Part shown: positions 12,271 through 23,924 of the stretch, one piece after another | How positions within the stretch are numbered: the stretch's first letter is position 1 | Layout of the letters: the number at the start of each line of letters is the position of its first letter | Assembly (NCBI RefSeq): GCF_004664715.2 | Contig: NC_051071.1 | Location: 3,559,501 to 3,623,500 of the forward strand | Length of the DNA stretch: 64,000 bases | Origin: Peromyscus leucopus | Lineage: Eukaryota > Chordata > Mammalia > Rodentia > Cricetidae | Direction: 5' to 3' | Notes under the pieces: generated by a model | Told to the model about the DNA's origin: nothing | What the model saw: only the letters and a program-made list of their open reading frames with translations | Databases searched by the model: none | Translations under genes and position numbers: made by a program

Positions 12271-13587
12271 AGACCTGTGATTGTGGAGATGCTTTTCTGA
12301 CAATCAAGTCCAGGAACCCCAGAGGAGGGAAATGGCTGTGGAAAGGTAGGGTGAGAAGATAGTCTGGGCCTTGAGGTGGTCAGCTAAGCCTGTATATGGA
12401 GTGGCCTCATTGGAACCTCAGAGTACAGAAGATGTCTCAGGATGTGTCCCATGGGAAACAGTCAGTAATTGCCAAATACTCCAGCCAACCCCCACTGATG
12501 ATAATCTGCATTCTGTAGGCTGGGAGGTGCCCTTGTGCCTGAGGTTGGCTGCCTTTGAACACTTTGGAGACTCTCTAAGATAGTGGCTTTGAAATCAGAC
12601 GGAAGTGTCTGGAGGAGATGGTCAGTGGGTGTTTGCTGTCTTCCACAGCTGTGCCTATAGCAAGGGAGTCCAGGAGATGTCATGGAATCCCTCCCCCTCC
12701 CCAATATCCTCCCTTTCCAGAAGATGCCATGCTCTGAGATCTCCTTTTACCAAGACAGGGAAAGGATGTGACTCACTGCAATAGAGATGTTTGGTTTCTA
12801 TATCAGAAAACTGGAGCATCTTCTGGAGTGACCATGACCCCCTTTGAGGAGCAGATACTATCTTTGCTCACACTAAATTGAGGGAGATATGCTTGATAAG
12901 GAGACATGAATTAATCCCCAAGTAGACTGACCTTTGGGTACAGTGTGCTTTGGTTCCTGCTCTTACAGCCTCTTCTAGATGCCTGTTCCTCAGAGTTTGT
13001 TGCCCATATTCTACCAGTGTATCATATTTGTGTCAGTGGTACTACCTGAAAAGCAAATTTAAGGCAGGAAAGTTTTTTGTGAGGCATCATGATGAGGAAG
13101 GCATGGTGGGAAGGCTGAGTCTCCAGTATTAGGAACACATGGCACAGTCTATTGACATGGTAGCAGACAGAAGGCAGAGTCCAAGTCAGTACCAGGGAGA
13201 GGGGAAGGGATAGTCCTAAAAGATGGCCCTCTAATGTGGTAGCAGACACTACCTTCTTTAAGGGCTCCAATTGCCCTCGAAATAGCATTATTAGCTGTGG
13301 ACCAAGCACTCAAAGCATGAGCCTGAGGAGGACATTAAACCACTCATCCAGTCTCTGCCCAGCCAACCTATGTCCTATATGAGTATGCGAGAGTAAGTGT
13401 CTTTATCTTGAGCCTCTTCTGCCTTCACACAAATGTGTCGATTGAACTTCTGCCCACTTGGAATTTTCATTGACTGGTTTTAAGGATGTCTCCAAAGGAC
13501 AATGGTAGTGTCATCCTTCTCAGTGTGATTTTGTGTTGAGCCTGTTCATCTATGAGACAGGACCAGTGATTGCTGCTTCTCCAGTGG
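12271..13587. other. Intergenic, nothing recognised
   Basis: No gene or repeat family is recognised. Frames on opposite strands overlap and have no domain signature. Confidence 0.5.
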
Positions 13588-13998
13588 CTGTAAGGGTTCC
13601 TGTTGCTGTAATGAGACACCATGGCCAAAGCAACTTGGGGAGGAAAGGGTTTGTTTGGCTCACACTTTAGCATTGCTGTTCATTACTGAAGGAATTCAGA
13701 ACAGGTACTAAAAATGGGCCAGGATCCTTTAGGCAGTACTCATGCAGAGGACATGGAGGAGTGCTGCTTACTGGCTTGTTCTCTATGGCTTTCTCAGCCT
13801 GAGTTCTAATAGAACCTGGGACTACAAGTCGAGGCACTGTACCACCCACAAGTGGGCTGTGGCTTCTCCTGTCAATCACTAAGCAAATGCCCTACAGGCT
13901 TGTCTACAGCCTGATTTTATAGTGGCATTTTCCTCATTAAGGTCCCCTCCTCTCAGATGACTTTAGTTTGTGCCAAGTTGACATAACTGCCCAGCACA
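13588..13998 (-). repeat. Solo LTR-like rodent repeat, minus strand
   Basis: A well-preserved copy of the same family as 3,398-3,768. It runs from GGGTTCCTGTTGCTGTAATG through AACTTGGGGAGGAAAGGGTT, GGAGTGCTGCTTACTGGCTT and CCCTACAGGCTTGTCTACAG to GCCCAGCACA. In sense orientation a polyadenylation-like region overlaps the AAACCCTTTCCTCCCC stretch. No internal retroviral sequence adjoins it. Confidence 0.8.
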
Positions 13999-14623
13999 TT
14001 TTAGCTTATTTTGTGTAGTTTATGAAGTCAAAGGAATAACATTGCATGCAGATTCAGACCTAGGATGCTGGCAGTCTGATCCACATGATCTCATCACTTA
14101 AATGCAACCTTAAATTTATTTGAGACTCACTGAAACATTAATATCTTCATAAATGTAGCATTGTGTCCACGGGTGCTGTTCCTTTTTGAGGACCTTGGTT
14201 GTTGGTTCACAACAGGCAGTTCCACATACTGGGTCTTTATAGTTTTGAATCTTTATAATATGGCACCTAGGTGTTCAGAGAACTTTCTGACTTTGTGACC
14301 ATCAGGACCAATGGCTAAGCTGCCAATCACTTCAGTGGCATAGTGATACCATGTAATAGGAATTGTCACTATGCCCACAGATCTTACTGTGATAAAGGAA
14401 CTAAATCATTGCACAACACTGAAGATTTACTGTTGAAACTCCTATGAAACAGCAAACTGATTTTAGCCTTCACTGAAGATTAAAATACATTTTCCAGGTC
14501 TTCAGTTAGGTTTTGTATGTGGCAACTCTACCATTTGCCATTTGATTTGACATCTTAAAGAACCAGACCTCTGTGTAAATGCTGGCAGAGTAAAAGAAAG
14601 GCACAAGAGGCTGCCTCTTGTCT

Positions 14624-14983
14624 TAGTCACTCTTCTATTGCTGTGAAGAGACACCATGGCCACGCAACTCTTATGAAAGAGTATTTAATGGAGGGCTTCC
14701 TTAGTGCTTCCGAGGTTTAGTCTATTATCGTGATGGCGAACATTATAGCAGGTATGAGACTGAAGTAGTTGGGAGCTACATCCTGATCCATAGCCAGAGA
14801 GAATATACTGGGACTGGCTTGAGCTTTTGAAACTTCAAATCCTAGCCTCAGTGATTTACTTTTTCCTAACAAGGCCACATTTCCTAATGCTTCTCATTCT
14901 TTTTATTTATTTCACACCCTGGTGAATAAGGATTCAAATATGAGCTCACAGAGGCCATTTTTATTCAAAGAAACACAACTGTT
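14624..14983 (-). repeat. Solo LTR-like rodent repeat, second type, minus strand
   Basis: It starts GTCTTAGTCACTCTTCTATT and GCTGTGAAGAGACACCATGG and carries AGGTTTAGTCTATTATCGTG, a tail with ACAAGGCCACATTTCCTAAT, and GAGGCCATTTTTATTCAAA. These are landmarks of a common rodent LTR-like family related to, but distinct from, the one at 13,588. The two lie about 600 bp apart on the same strand. Confidence 0.7.
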
Positions 14984-16937
14984 TTACTGATAAAGTTGAA
15001 AGTACTTTATAATGTTCACCAAGGAAACAGATCTCACTGCCAAGTCTAGTTTTGCCCTCCTGGGGTAGACTCTTTCCCATCTTTTCTGTATTTAGCTTTC
15101 TGCTCTCAGGTGGTCCACACACGCTCTGGCCCGACCTTTTGCAAGTCTGATTACTGAAGAACCATGAATAAACCTATTTTAGAGGAGACTGAATGTGATC
15201 TTCTTGGCCAGAGAAGATTCAGGGCTTCAGTGTTTTAAAAAGTGTACATTGGGAAATGTAGTCATCGGAGGAGACAACATGTGGAGCTAGCATCTAAGGA
15301 GATTCCATAGATGGTTCTTGGGAAAGGCTGGGTATCTGGAATATTCCTAAGGGGGTGGGGATGGCCTGACTATCAAGGCCTCATGGTAAAAGGGTATAAG
15401 TGTCAGTTAGGGACAGTTGGCTGCAGTCATGGTGATGAGTGAGATTGTCCACAACCACCGAACAGTGTCCATGTGTATGGAAAAATAAAAGCAGATATTA
15501 CTGGATATTTAAGGATATCATTTGGGATACAATTCAACCTGTTCAGATTATCATGGCCAGAAGCCATTTGATGTTAGTCTGAGACTTATTTCACCTTTGA
15601 CTTGGGCCATAAAAAATTTGGCTTGATTCATAGATCCTTAATGTACTGTCCATGTGCTTGGTAAATAGTTTCTATTTGTAGCATTCATCTGTGGAGTTGT
15701 AAACTACTTGGATGGTATTTATTCCTTAACACAGCACGTGTTCCTTGAAGTAGTGGGTGCACTTACTGATACAAGTCTCGATTTGCTATGACCAAAGTTG
15801 AGTAACCTACAAGTTAGTCTTTTTTGAGACTGTTCCTCTGATTGATACTAGATTCGACCTCCTTGATGTCCCAGAATCATAAGTAAAGACAAATTTAGAG
15901 AATGTGGCTAGATAATGTAGCTAGATCTCTTTGCTCATTTCTCCTCTCAGGATTTGTGATAGTTGGAGGAGACTGAATTCTTGACTATGGAACATGGTTT
16001 CCTTATATCCATGTACATCATTTACTTTCTGTGGTCAAGGGCATGGCCATTGGCAGTTGTTGGGCTCCTATTTCAGCTTCAGAACATTCAACAGTGTCCT
16101 ATGAACTCAGCTATGGGAAAGGTATTGGTGATTGTCTAGCTCAGCTGACCTCAGAGTTTAGTGACTTTGGTCCAGGTTGTCCCATGGCACATTGCATTGA
16201 AGGACATTCTACTGAACGATGCCTTGCGACAGCTGTTCAAGATGCTCTATAGGATCTAAAGATGGCTTACCTAATAAGGTCAGGACCCGGCAGGGTCAGG
16301 ACTCCCCCATATGGAGAAACAAATTGTTTTATTTGCATATTGTCACTAAAGGTGAAGCTAGATATCTGTAATTATTTCTGATTTGAACAAACTGCTAAGA
16401 CTGTTGGAAGAAATGTAGGTAGTAAAAGCCAACCTTAGCACAGAAACTGCACCTGGCAGAAGCAGAGATCATTGTCATGGAGATGGCTATGGAGCAACTG
16501 GAGAGAGTGCTGGAGGTTGCTTGCCCCATCATAGCTTATGGATATCATTAATGTCCACTGTATTCAATGTCTGAAGGGAAATGGAACATCCATACTCAGT
16601 CGCTATCATGTCTAGTTGGACCATTGAAAGCGGCAAAGCACAAGGTGTTCAGAAAACTTGGAGATTAAGTAGAGGTGGCTTATCCCAAGCTCTGGGCAGT
16701 ATGCTTGTTGCCATGCTAGTGGTTTTCTTGTATGCAGTTCTGACTTGTGATTGGAGAATCTAGATGGTATTAGCAGTGCACCTGGGCATCTTAAGTTTTA
16801 AAACATTTGAGGACTCTGTGCCAAACTGCCAGCTATCAGGGCCATTGGGTCACTTTACCACTGTTGGAATACCAGAATTATGGAGATCTGTCCTGTGTAT
16901 TGTGAGACAAACCAGCATCCCTCTCCAGTTTCCTGTC
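14984..16937. other. Intergenic, nothing recognised
   Basis: No gene, RNA or repeat family is recognised. Plus-strand frames near 16,031-16,252 and 16,581-17,009 are short and without recognisable domains. Confidence 0.5.
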
Positions 16938-17272
16938 TGTTACTCTTGTCAGTGTTTGTCACAGCAACTTAGAGAAAGGCAAGTTTATTCCATTTACACT
17001 TCTAGGTGACAGTTCATCGGTGAAATGGGGGCAGGAACTCAAGAAGGAGCTTGAAGCAGAAATCATGGAGGGATACTTGGTCAGCTCCCTCCTGTAGTCT
17101 CAGAGACCCTACCTCGTGACAGTGCTACCCACAGTGGGCTGGGTACTCCTACATCAATTTAAAAAGACAATCCCCAAGGACACGCCCATAGGCTATTCTG
17201 ATGTGAACAGGCCAATACTCCCTGCTCAGGTGGTTTTAGTTGTCATCTCACAGTGACATCCAACCAGGGACA
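16938..17272 (-). repeat. Solo LTR-like rodent repeat, minus strand, diverged
   Basis: A diverged copy with CACAGCAACTTAGAGAAAGG, CATTTACACTTCTAGGTGAC, CACAGTGGGCTGGGTACTCC and a CCAACCAGGGACA right edge. It follows the same landmark order as the copies at 3,398 and 13,588. Confidence 0.65.
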
Positions 17273-18465
17273 CGTGACCACTCTAGCTGTCGGTGGTCCT
17301 CAGTTGTGACCAATGAAAAAGCCTGTCCATTGCTATCAGTTCTGTTGGGTGCCAGTTCTCTGGCAGGAAAAGCAAACTAGTTCCTCCATAGATGGCATGC
17401 TGGATTTTTCCACATTTCATTTTGGAGAAAAATGTAACTCTCTCCCAAATATTAACTGTTTCCTTAGAGAATCCAATCCTAGTTAGGTACTAGGCATAGA
17501 GTTCCTGGCTAGCCCCCCCTTACCTTGACTCCTTTTCACTGCCGGGGAGTAGCCACAAAATTTAAAGCCCAAATCCCATGTGCTCACTGAGAAATTATCA
17601 CCCTGCAGAGTCTTCCACTTAGAGGTCTGAATCTATGAGGGAGACATAGGGTCTGCCTCTTTACCCTGTAAGTAATTTCCCCCTTCTCCTAGCTGCTGTC
17701 ATTTGTGAATTATTTCCTAGTTGAGGGACTTTGTGCTTCCTTCCCCTCTGCTGGGATCTTTGTCTGGCTTGAACTTGTGCAGAGGCCTTGTGCATGCTTG
17801 TGAGTCACAGAATGTGTATGAGCATCAGTCCTGTCGGTGTCTGGAGGATGCTGTTTCCTTGGAAGCATCCATCTGTGGATCTTAGATCTTTCTACACCCT
17901 CTTCCACATAGGTCTCTGAACATAGGAGGGGTGTGGGTAGGGGAACTGATGATAAAGACATCCTATGCACATTGTCCAGTTGTGGGTCCTCATTAATAAA
18001 CTTCTGAGGGTAGAAGGACCTACTGATCCATGGGTCTGGCAATGTTATTAGAAGACATATTTCTATGTTCATTTTAGCAGAATAGTTAGTTTTCTTTTTG
18101 GGTCCATGACCTATATAGTCTCAGGTTCTTGGCTCCAATAATTATACCAGGTAAGGGTTCTGTCTCATGAGTGGCAACTGGAACATAACTTGCAGTAGAG
18201 TGCACTGGGAAGGAGATGGATGAAGATTGCAAATGAGCATATTGTATAAAACAACTGGATAGAAACAGGCAGGACCGCATCAGGCAGCAGACTGAGCTGT
18301 AAGCCTGGTCGGAACTCTACATAGGATTCTGATGTGATTTGTGACTTGGTCCCTGTTTTAGGGTGTCCTTTTTTTTGTTGTTGTTGTTCACTTAATGCAA
18401 ATGTGAACACATTTGGGAAAAGGTGATCTTAATTAAGAAATACCTGGCATGTCTTTGGGAATATT
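17273..18465. other. Intergenic, nothing recognised
   Basis: No gene or repeat is recognised. The minus-strand frame at 17,710-18,072 (120 codons) has no domain, no obvious initiation context and only weak low-complexity character. Confidence 0.5.
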
Positions 18466-18592
18466 TTTTCTTTTTTTTTTTGAGACAGGATTTCTCTGTG
18501 TAGCCTTTGCTGTCATAGAACTCCCTTTGTGAACTTAGTTGGCCTCAAACTCATATCTGCTTGGATTAAAGACATGGCCCCACAACTGCCTT
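18466..18592 (-). repeat. B1 SINE with poly-T
   Basis: A T-run followed by GAGACAGGATTTCTCTGTGT, GGCCTCAAACTCATATCTGC and GGATTAAAGACATGG. This is a minus-strand B1, internally shortened and diverged. Confidence 0.8.
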
Positions 18593-18627
18593 ACTGGGAA
18601 CCTTTTCTTGATTTATGATGTGGTACC

Positions 18628-18724
18628 CTGCCTGTGGGTGGTGCCAACCCTGGGCAGATGGTCCAGGGATGAATAAGATAGTGGGCTTAGCAAGCCAGGA
18701 AGTGGTATTCCTTCATGGCTTCTT
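18628..18724 (+). repeat. LTR-like fragment, plus strand
   Basis: The run GTGGGTGGTGCCAACCCTGG, then GGGCTTAGCAAGCCAGGAAG matches the middle of the solo LTR-like family found inverted at 13,588, here in sense orientation and truncated. Confidence 0.55.
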
Positions 18725-18725
18725 G

Positions 18726-18945
18726 AAGTGTGATTTTAATTAGTCTTAATTAATAAAAACCTGGAGTCAGGGTGAAAGCAGAAAGGTCAGAAGCAGAGCA
18801 GCCACAGTCACTTCTTACCTCTATCAAATCTCAGACCCAATGGTGGGGTCCTTTCTCTAAGAATCCTCAGAACGAATGGGCCGAGATCCTGTGTCCACCT
18901 CCCTAGTGCTGGGATTTAAGGTGTGGCCACCACATCCTGACTGTT
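18726..18945 (+). repeat. ERV LTR fragment with B1-derived segment
   Basis: The sequence TTAATTAATAAAAACCTGGA with GTCAGAAGCAGAGCAGCCA, then GTGTCCACCTCCCTAGTGCT and GGGATTTAAGGTGTGGCCAC, looks like a rodent class II LTR carrying a B1-like module. Its layout (TTAATAAA near the left, then AGCAG-rich DNA, then B1-like sequence) resembles the ERV-B LTRs at 50,833 and 59,378 but is not the same subfamily. Confidence 0.5.
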
Positions 18946-19196
18946 GTAGACTGACTCGATCTCTTGTCCAGAGAATAGGTACCGAGTTCCACTGAAAGGG
19001 TCAATGCAGTGGCAGGTGGACTTAGTTCACCAGATGTCTCTACTTCTCAGCTGGACATGCCACTCAAAGGCTGAGCATTATTACATGCCAGATTCTGATT
19101 CTATTGCATCTCTTTTGTGCCCATGTGTATTAGAAGATTAAAAATCATTTCCACCCATCCACCCCAATTCTCCAAGTCCTTTCCTGTTTCCCTCTT

Positions 19197-19595
19197 AGTT
19201 TGGATTACTTTTGCTATGATGAATGAGTGTGATAAAAATCAAGGTGGTGAAGAAAGTGTTTACATGCTTCATGCCTCCACATCCATAGTCCATCACTGAA
19301 GGAAGCTTGGACAGGGATTCAAACAGGGAGAACCTGGAGGCAGGAGCTGCCAGGGAGAGATGCTCCTTTTACTGGCTTGCTCCCCATGGCTTGATCACCA
19401 TGCTTTCTTATAGAGCCCAGGACCACCAGCCCAAGGAAGGCCCCACCTACAATGGTCTAGGACCTTACCCCATTAATGACTAATTAAATGTCCCAGAGGC
19501 TTGCCTACAGCCCCATCTTGTGATAGTATTTTAATTGAGGTTCCCTCTCAGATGACTTTGACTGATGGGAAGTTGACATCGAACTGTCCAGCACA
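19197..19595 (-). repeat. Solo LTR-like rodent repeat, minus strand
   Basis: This copy has CCATCACTGAAGGAAGCTTG, CTGGAGGCAGGAGCTGCCAG, GAGCCCAGGACCACCAGCCC and a CTGTCCAGCACA right edge. It belongs to the same family as 13,588-13,998, is moderately diverged, and has no internal viral sequence beside it. Confidence 0.75.
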
Positions 19596-20288
19596 CCCTC
19601 CCTCTCAAATTCATGTCCTCTCTATTGCTAAACATATGCAACCTCCCGAGTCCATTTAGTGTTGCTTGTATGTACGTAAGTTTTCTTACGTGATCAGCCA
19701 TAAACACAGCTGGGGGCTTGTCTCTGCAACAGACTGATTTCTCCTTTTCTTAGTAGACATTGATGGTCTGTAGCTCTTAATGTAGAGTGTATCCTTGTGA
19801 TGTTTCCCCCATCCATGTTGGCGTGCCAACTGGTGGCTTCAGTGTTCAGGTTTTCTGTAGGCCACCATATTGTTGAGACTTAGTAGGAAAAGCCCTGTCA
19901 AGTCTAGAAGGCCCTATCTGCTCTTGGTATTCCTGTGAAGGAAAGAATTAGCTTGCCAATCTTACGTGCCATACCCTGATCTGTCCTACAGCTCAGCCTG
20001 CAACTGACTCCTTGAGGGGCCTTGGTCAGTCAGTGCTGCCCTGGAATTAAGGAAGGCAGAGTCACTACTGAGCTTTTCAATAGGAGAGCACTTGTTTGGG
20101 ACCATGGAGTTTGACGTCCTGGAACCTGAGTCTAGCATTCCACTCTCTCCACAGCCATTTAGTGGGAAGTTCTCTCTAGGTTAGTTTCCTTGTCACACTT
20201 TATCATTGTATTAAAGTTGTCTGCAATGGATCTTTCTAGATGTTCTAAGTGTATGTCTAAACACGATTTCAGAATTGGACTGCTACAA
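19596..20288. other. Intergenic, nothing recognised
   Basis: No gene or repeat is recognised before the ERV-A 5' LTR. The last six bases (20,283-20,288, CTACAA) form the candidate left target-site duplication of ERV-A. Confidence 0.55.
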
Positions 20289-20626
20289 TGTGGGAGCGGG
20301 TTTTTGGGTTCCTTGTGGCTTTACCCAGCAGGTCCGCATAGAGAATGATTAGGACCACGAGCCTGAGTGCAGGTGTCTGAGATGCTGTGCTGGGGGGGGG
20401 GGGAGGTCTTTTGCTCCACCCTTTGGTGTCTCTATAAATACCCTGGGGGAGAGACAGTAGCGGCCAGTTGGAAAAGGTTCCAGGCCCTCTTGAGGCTATC
20501 TGTTTATTTGAGCCTTTATTTTCTATCTGTTTATCTCGGCAATAAATCCTCCTACCTAATATTTCCTGTTGCTCACACTCAAGAAAACTCTGGGGAGCTG
20601 TGGGGTTGGTGGGTAAACGCCCCACA
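20289..20626 (+). repeat. ERV-A 5' LTR
   Basis: A 338-bp LTR with TG...CA ends. A TATA box (TATAAATA, 20,433-20,440) lies about 100 bp upstream of a polyadenylation signal (AATAAA, 20,541-20,546). This gives a plausible U3-R-U5 layout. A run of 12 G lies near 20,392-20,403. The 3' LTR lacks the segment that contains the polyadenylation signal. Confidence 0.9.
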
Positions 20627-20629
20627 GAA

Positions 20630-20648
20630 TGGTGCCATGAACAGGGAC
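20630..20648 (+). promoter_or_regulatory. ERV-A primer binding site, Lys3-like
   Basis: Three bases after the 5' LTR, TGGTGCC is followed by an extra AT and then GAACAGGGAC. The last ten bases match the usual tRNA-Lys3 primer binding site exactly; the first half has one substitution and a small insertion. This is where minus-strand DNA synthesis would have been primed. Confidence 0.75.
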
Positions 20649-20755
20649 TGAAGAAAAAAAGAAAAAAGGGACTAAAGAAATAAAGGGGGGACTAAAAAAG
20701 GGGGTACTAAGACAAATGAACAGGGCCTAAAGACAAATAATGGGGACTAAAGATA
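20644..20755 (+). repeat. Reiterated GGGACTAAAG motif in ERV-A leader
   Basis: The 3' half of the primer binding site plus the following AAG-rich bases recurs about six times: GGGACTGAAG (20,644), GGGACTAAAG (20,668), GGGGACTAAAA (20,687), GGGGTACTAAG (20,701), CAGGGCCTAAAG (20,720) and GGGGACTAAAG (20,742). Spacing is roughly 14-24 bp. It looks like local slippage expansion in the untranslated leader. Confidence 0.7.
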
Positions 20756-23700
20756 AAGGAAAATAATAGTTTTATTACAGAGTTTTTGGCAAAAGTGTGT
20801 CAGCCCTGCCAGTTTTATGGAAAAAATATATATTATATATACTTATATTATTGAGGGGCAGGGGTTTCTATTCTCAAAAGGAAAGGAAAGCAGACTGGAA
20901 GGATGTCCAATGCTGCAGTGCAAAATTCTCTATCAAAAATTTCTATTTTCTATCTTTTCCTCAATTTCTATCTGTGGAAAATAAGTATAAGGCATAGTGC
21001 AGGAAAAACTTAGAAGTGTAAGATCGTGTAGAAAAAAATAAGTAAGGCAACTAGACAGAAAAACTCTTCAGTTTTCTAACTTTGGGGGCTATGAATGCAA
21101 ACTGGGGGGAAAAAAATCTTTTTTTGGGTTTTATGGGTAGTAAAAAAGCTCTTCTCTGAGCTTATGGGGAAGAAAAAGTTTCCTATGGAAGCTTTTGACC
21201 TGGGGACAGCTGAAATGCTAAGTCTAAGCAGCAGGAGAAAGTGATTTCTCCCTGAGTCAAAAGTGGGGCTGTAAAAAGTCAAAAAGTTTAAAGTTCAGAA
21301 GTTTTGGGAAAAGTTGGTCTTTTTCTCTTGGGGGAAAAAATCTTTCTCTTAAACTAAAAAGCTTTTCTTAGAAAATTTTTTTTTGGGGGGAAATCTCTCT
21401 AAAAAGCTTTAATCTTTCTCAAAAGCTCTCCTAAACTCAAAAACTAAATCCTTTCAGAACTGTCTCAGAAGGACAAATTAGAATCACCTGAAGATATTAG
21501 TATAGGAATCACCTGTGATTAGCTCTAAGGTTAAACAACAAACCTCTTAAGACAGCAAAACCTAAGTTCTGTCTTGCAAGCTTTAAAAATCCTCCCTGTA
21601 ATACAGGAGGCAGGGATCGAGTTCCTAAAAACCTCTCTTCTAAGCTCTGTCTCTTCAAGCTAGTAAAAGGCAGTGGGTCAGAGTACCCTGAGGGAAACGC
21701 TTGGGAGAGTGCAGGTAAAGAGCTACAGAGAGCCCAAAAGGGCAGGAAACTTTACCTGAGAAAAGCAAATAAGCCAAGCTTTTCAGTTACAGCCAAGCTC
21801 AGGCATCAAGGGTTTTGTTTCTGAGTGAGCTATGAAAAGGTGCTCCTAACCGTCCAAATGCAAAGATCCCCTGAAGCAATGCAAACTGTTAGCATTGTAT
21901 CCTTGCTTCTGACCAAAAACCCAGAGGCTACTGGCCAGTGTCTCTGAGTTGGAGTGCATTTCGGGGATACTAGGGTTCCTGCAGTTGTAAACTTCCTGGA
22001 GCATGGAGCTGAGGCAGGAAGGTGCAGGACCCAGGGGAAGATTGCTAATGAAAACCAAAGCTAAAGCCAGTGTGAATGGCCCAGTTGTCTGCTTTCTTAC
22101 AAGTCCCAGTTGATAGGTCCACAGCTGCGAAAAGAAATCTGAGAAAAGCTTTCCTATCAGAGAAAGGACCTTTCTGGGAAAACAGTAAAGCTGAACTGTG
22201 TCTGAAGCAGTTGTGCTGCCGAGTCAGAACGCTGTCTGGAGAAAGAGCCCAGCCAGGGCAGGACAGAACTATCCAGGAGTAAAGCTTTCTTTTCTGTCAG
22301 AGAAAGCACCTCTTTGAGAAAAGCTTTGTTTCAACTGACTCCCTGAGATGAGGGAGTGTAGCCCTAAGGGGTGATTGCCTCTGGTATAAGCTCTGTCCTT
22401 GAGCACCCAGACAAGCAAATGCAACCCACTGGGGGACTGGGCCAGGTGAAGGCCTGAGGGAAAAACACCTGTCCTAATGCAAGTTTAGATATGGCAAAAA
22501 ACAAAACAAAACAAAACCCTCCTTTGCTAAGCTTGATTTATAAACACAAACCTCAGACCCTGAAAACAGAAACGGACAAAACCCCCCTACCTTCAGTAGC
22601 GGGGAAAGCAGTCACTGTAGTGTCGGAAATGTTTCTGGGGTAGAGGGGATAACTTGAGGCCAAACTGGTAACTGTCTGGGAGAAAGACTCTGAAAAAACA
22701 GAAGGGACATAATCCTCCCCAGAAAAATATGACCTGAAAAAGCTGCTAGAATTTGAGGCAGATTCAAGGAGAGAGAAAAGCCCCTACCTCCAAAGGCACC
22801 TAGCAGAGGTACAGAGCTGCAGACAGATACCTGAAGCTCTGCATCTGGGTGTGGGGCGGAGGAACAGGCCAAATGAGAATAAAATTAGTGGGAGAAAATC
22901 TCTGAAGGAGCTATGGAAAAGCTGTTGTAAATGGCTAAGGCAAACACAAGCCCAAGGAAAGTTGCTATCAGAAATGCCAGCCTCAATGCACGCTAATGAG
23001 GCAGGTGCAGTTCTGATTTGGGGCCAGTGTCCAAAGGAGAGACACCTGTTGAAGCCAGCTGAGGAGAGAATAGAAATCTCCCAATGTGCCATAGCTGAAA
23101 ATGTAAAATGCTTGTTCAAATGTTCCATTGCAAAAGCAAAAACCTTTGTTCAAACCTCCCGGGCAAGAATTTGTAAGCAAGTCTGGTAAAAGAACAAGTT
23201 GACTCTCAGATCCGAAAAGAACTATGGGAAATTAAGTCCAAAAGCTAGTTTACAATAGGGCACTGATAGAAGGCAAATGCATTGTGGGAAAGGTAGTTTT
23301 TCTGCTAAAGATGGCGACATTGCCCTGAAACACTTTTGTCAGCTCAAAAATACATTCATGGTAAACTTAAAATACAGCTTTTAAAAGAGTAAGGAGGAAA
23401 ATCGTCTAAGAGTTTAAGTGTCAGTTCCAATGAAAATTTGAAAGGATACGGAACTAGGTGCTTCGAGGTTTGGGGCTCCTTTGGTAAAATGCCTTATTTA
23501 CCCTAATAGCTGTGCAAAGTTTTTACAGTAGTTGGATGACAAAAAAGCTACCTATAAGAGCAAACAAGGCACTTTAAAATCCTTAAAACAAGGGAAAACA
23601 GTTGATACACTGAACATTGTTGTCTTAGATATGAAGAAACGTATGTTGAAGTTAAAGTTCTTTGCATTTTGAACAAACTGCCTGCAATGAGTGATTCCTT

Positions 23701-23924
23701 TGCAAATCTAATAAGGAGACAAGGAAACAGACATTCAAAAAAGAAATGACTGCTTTGTAGATGGGAAACTTCCGAAAATCTAGCTGTCTTACAAAATAGT
23801 TGCATCACCCAAAAGTTTATTAGAAATAAATGCTAGCTATCACAGCTGCTAATAACATCAGGAATTAAAGCTAATGAAATGAAAATACTAAATCCTGAAA
23901 ATGCTTTTTCTCAAAGTAACATCT
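20756..23924 (+). other. ERV-A 5' internal region without readable genes
   Basis: This is where gag, protease and reverse transcriptase would be expected, but no frame carries a retroviral motif. Composition is purine-rich with many AAAGCTTT, CTTTCT and GGGGAAA runs. The largest frames (about 112 codons plus strand at 22,851; 114 codons minus strand at 22,784) overlap each other and match nothing I recognise. An AAAAC simple repeat lies near 22,497-22,518. Confidence 0.5.

Noticed and set aside
17710..18072. A 120-codon minus-strand coding gene
   Set aside because: No recognisable domain or conserved context; length is within chance for this amount of mammalian DNA read in six frames.
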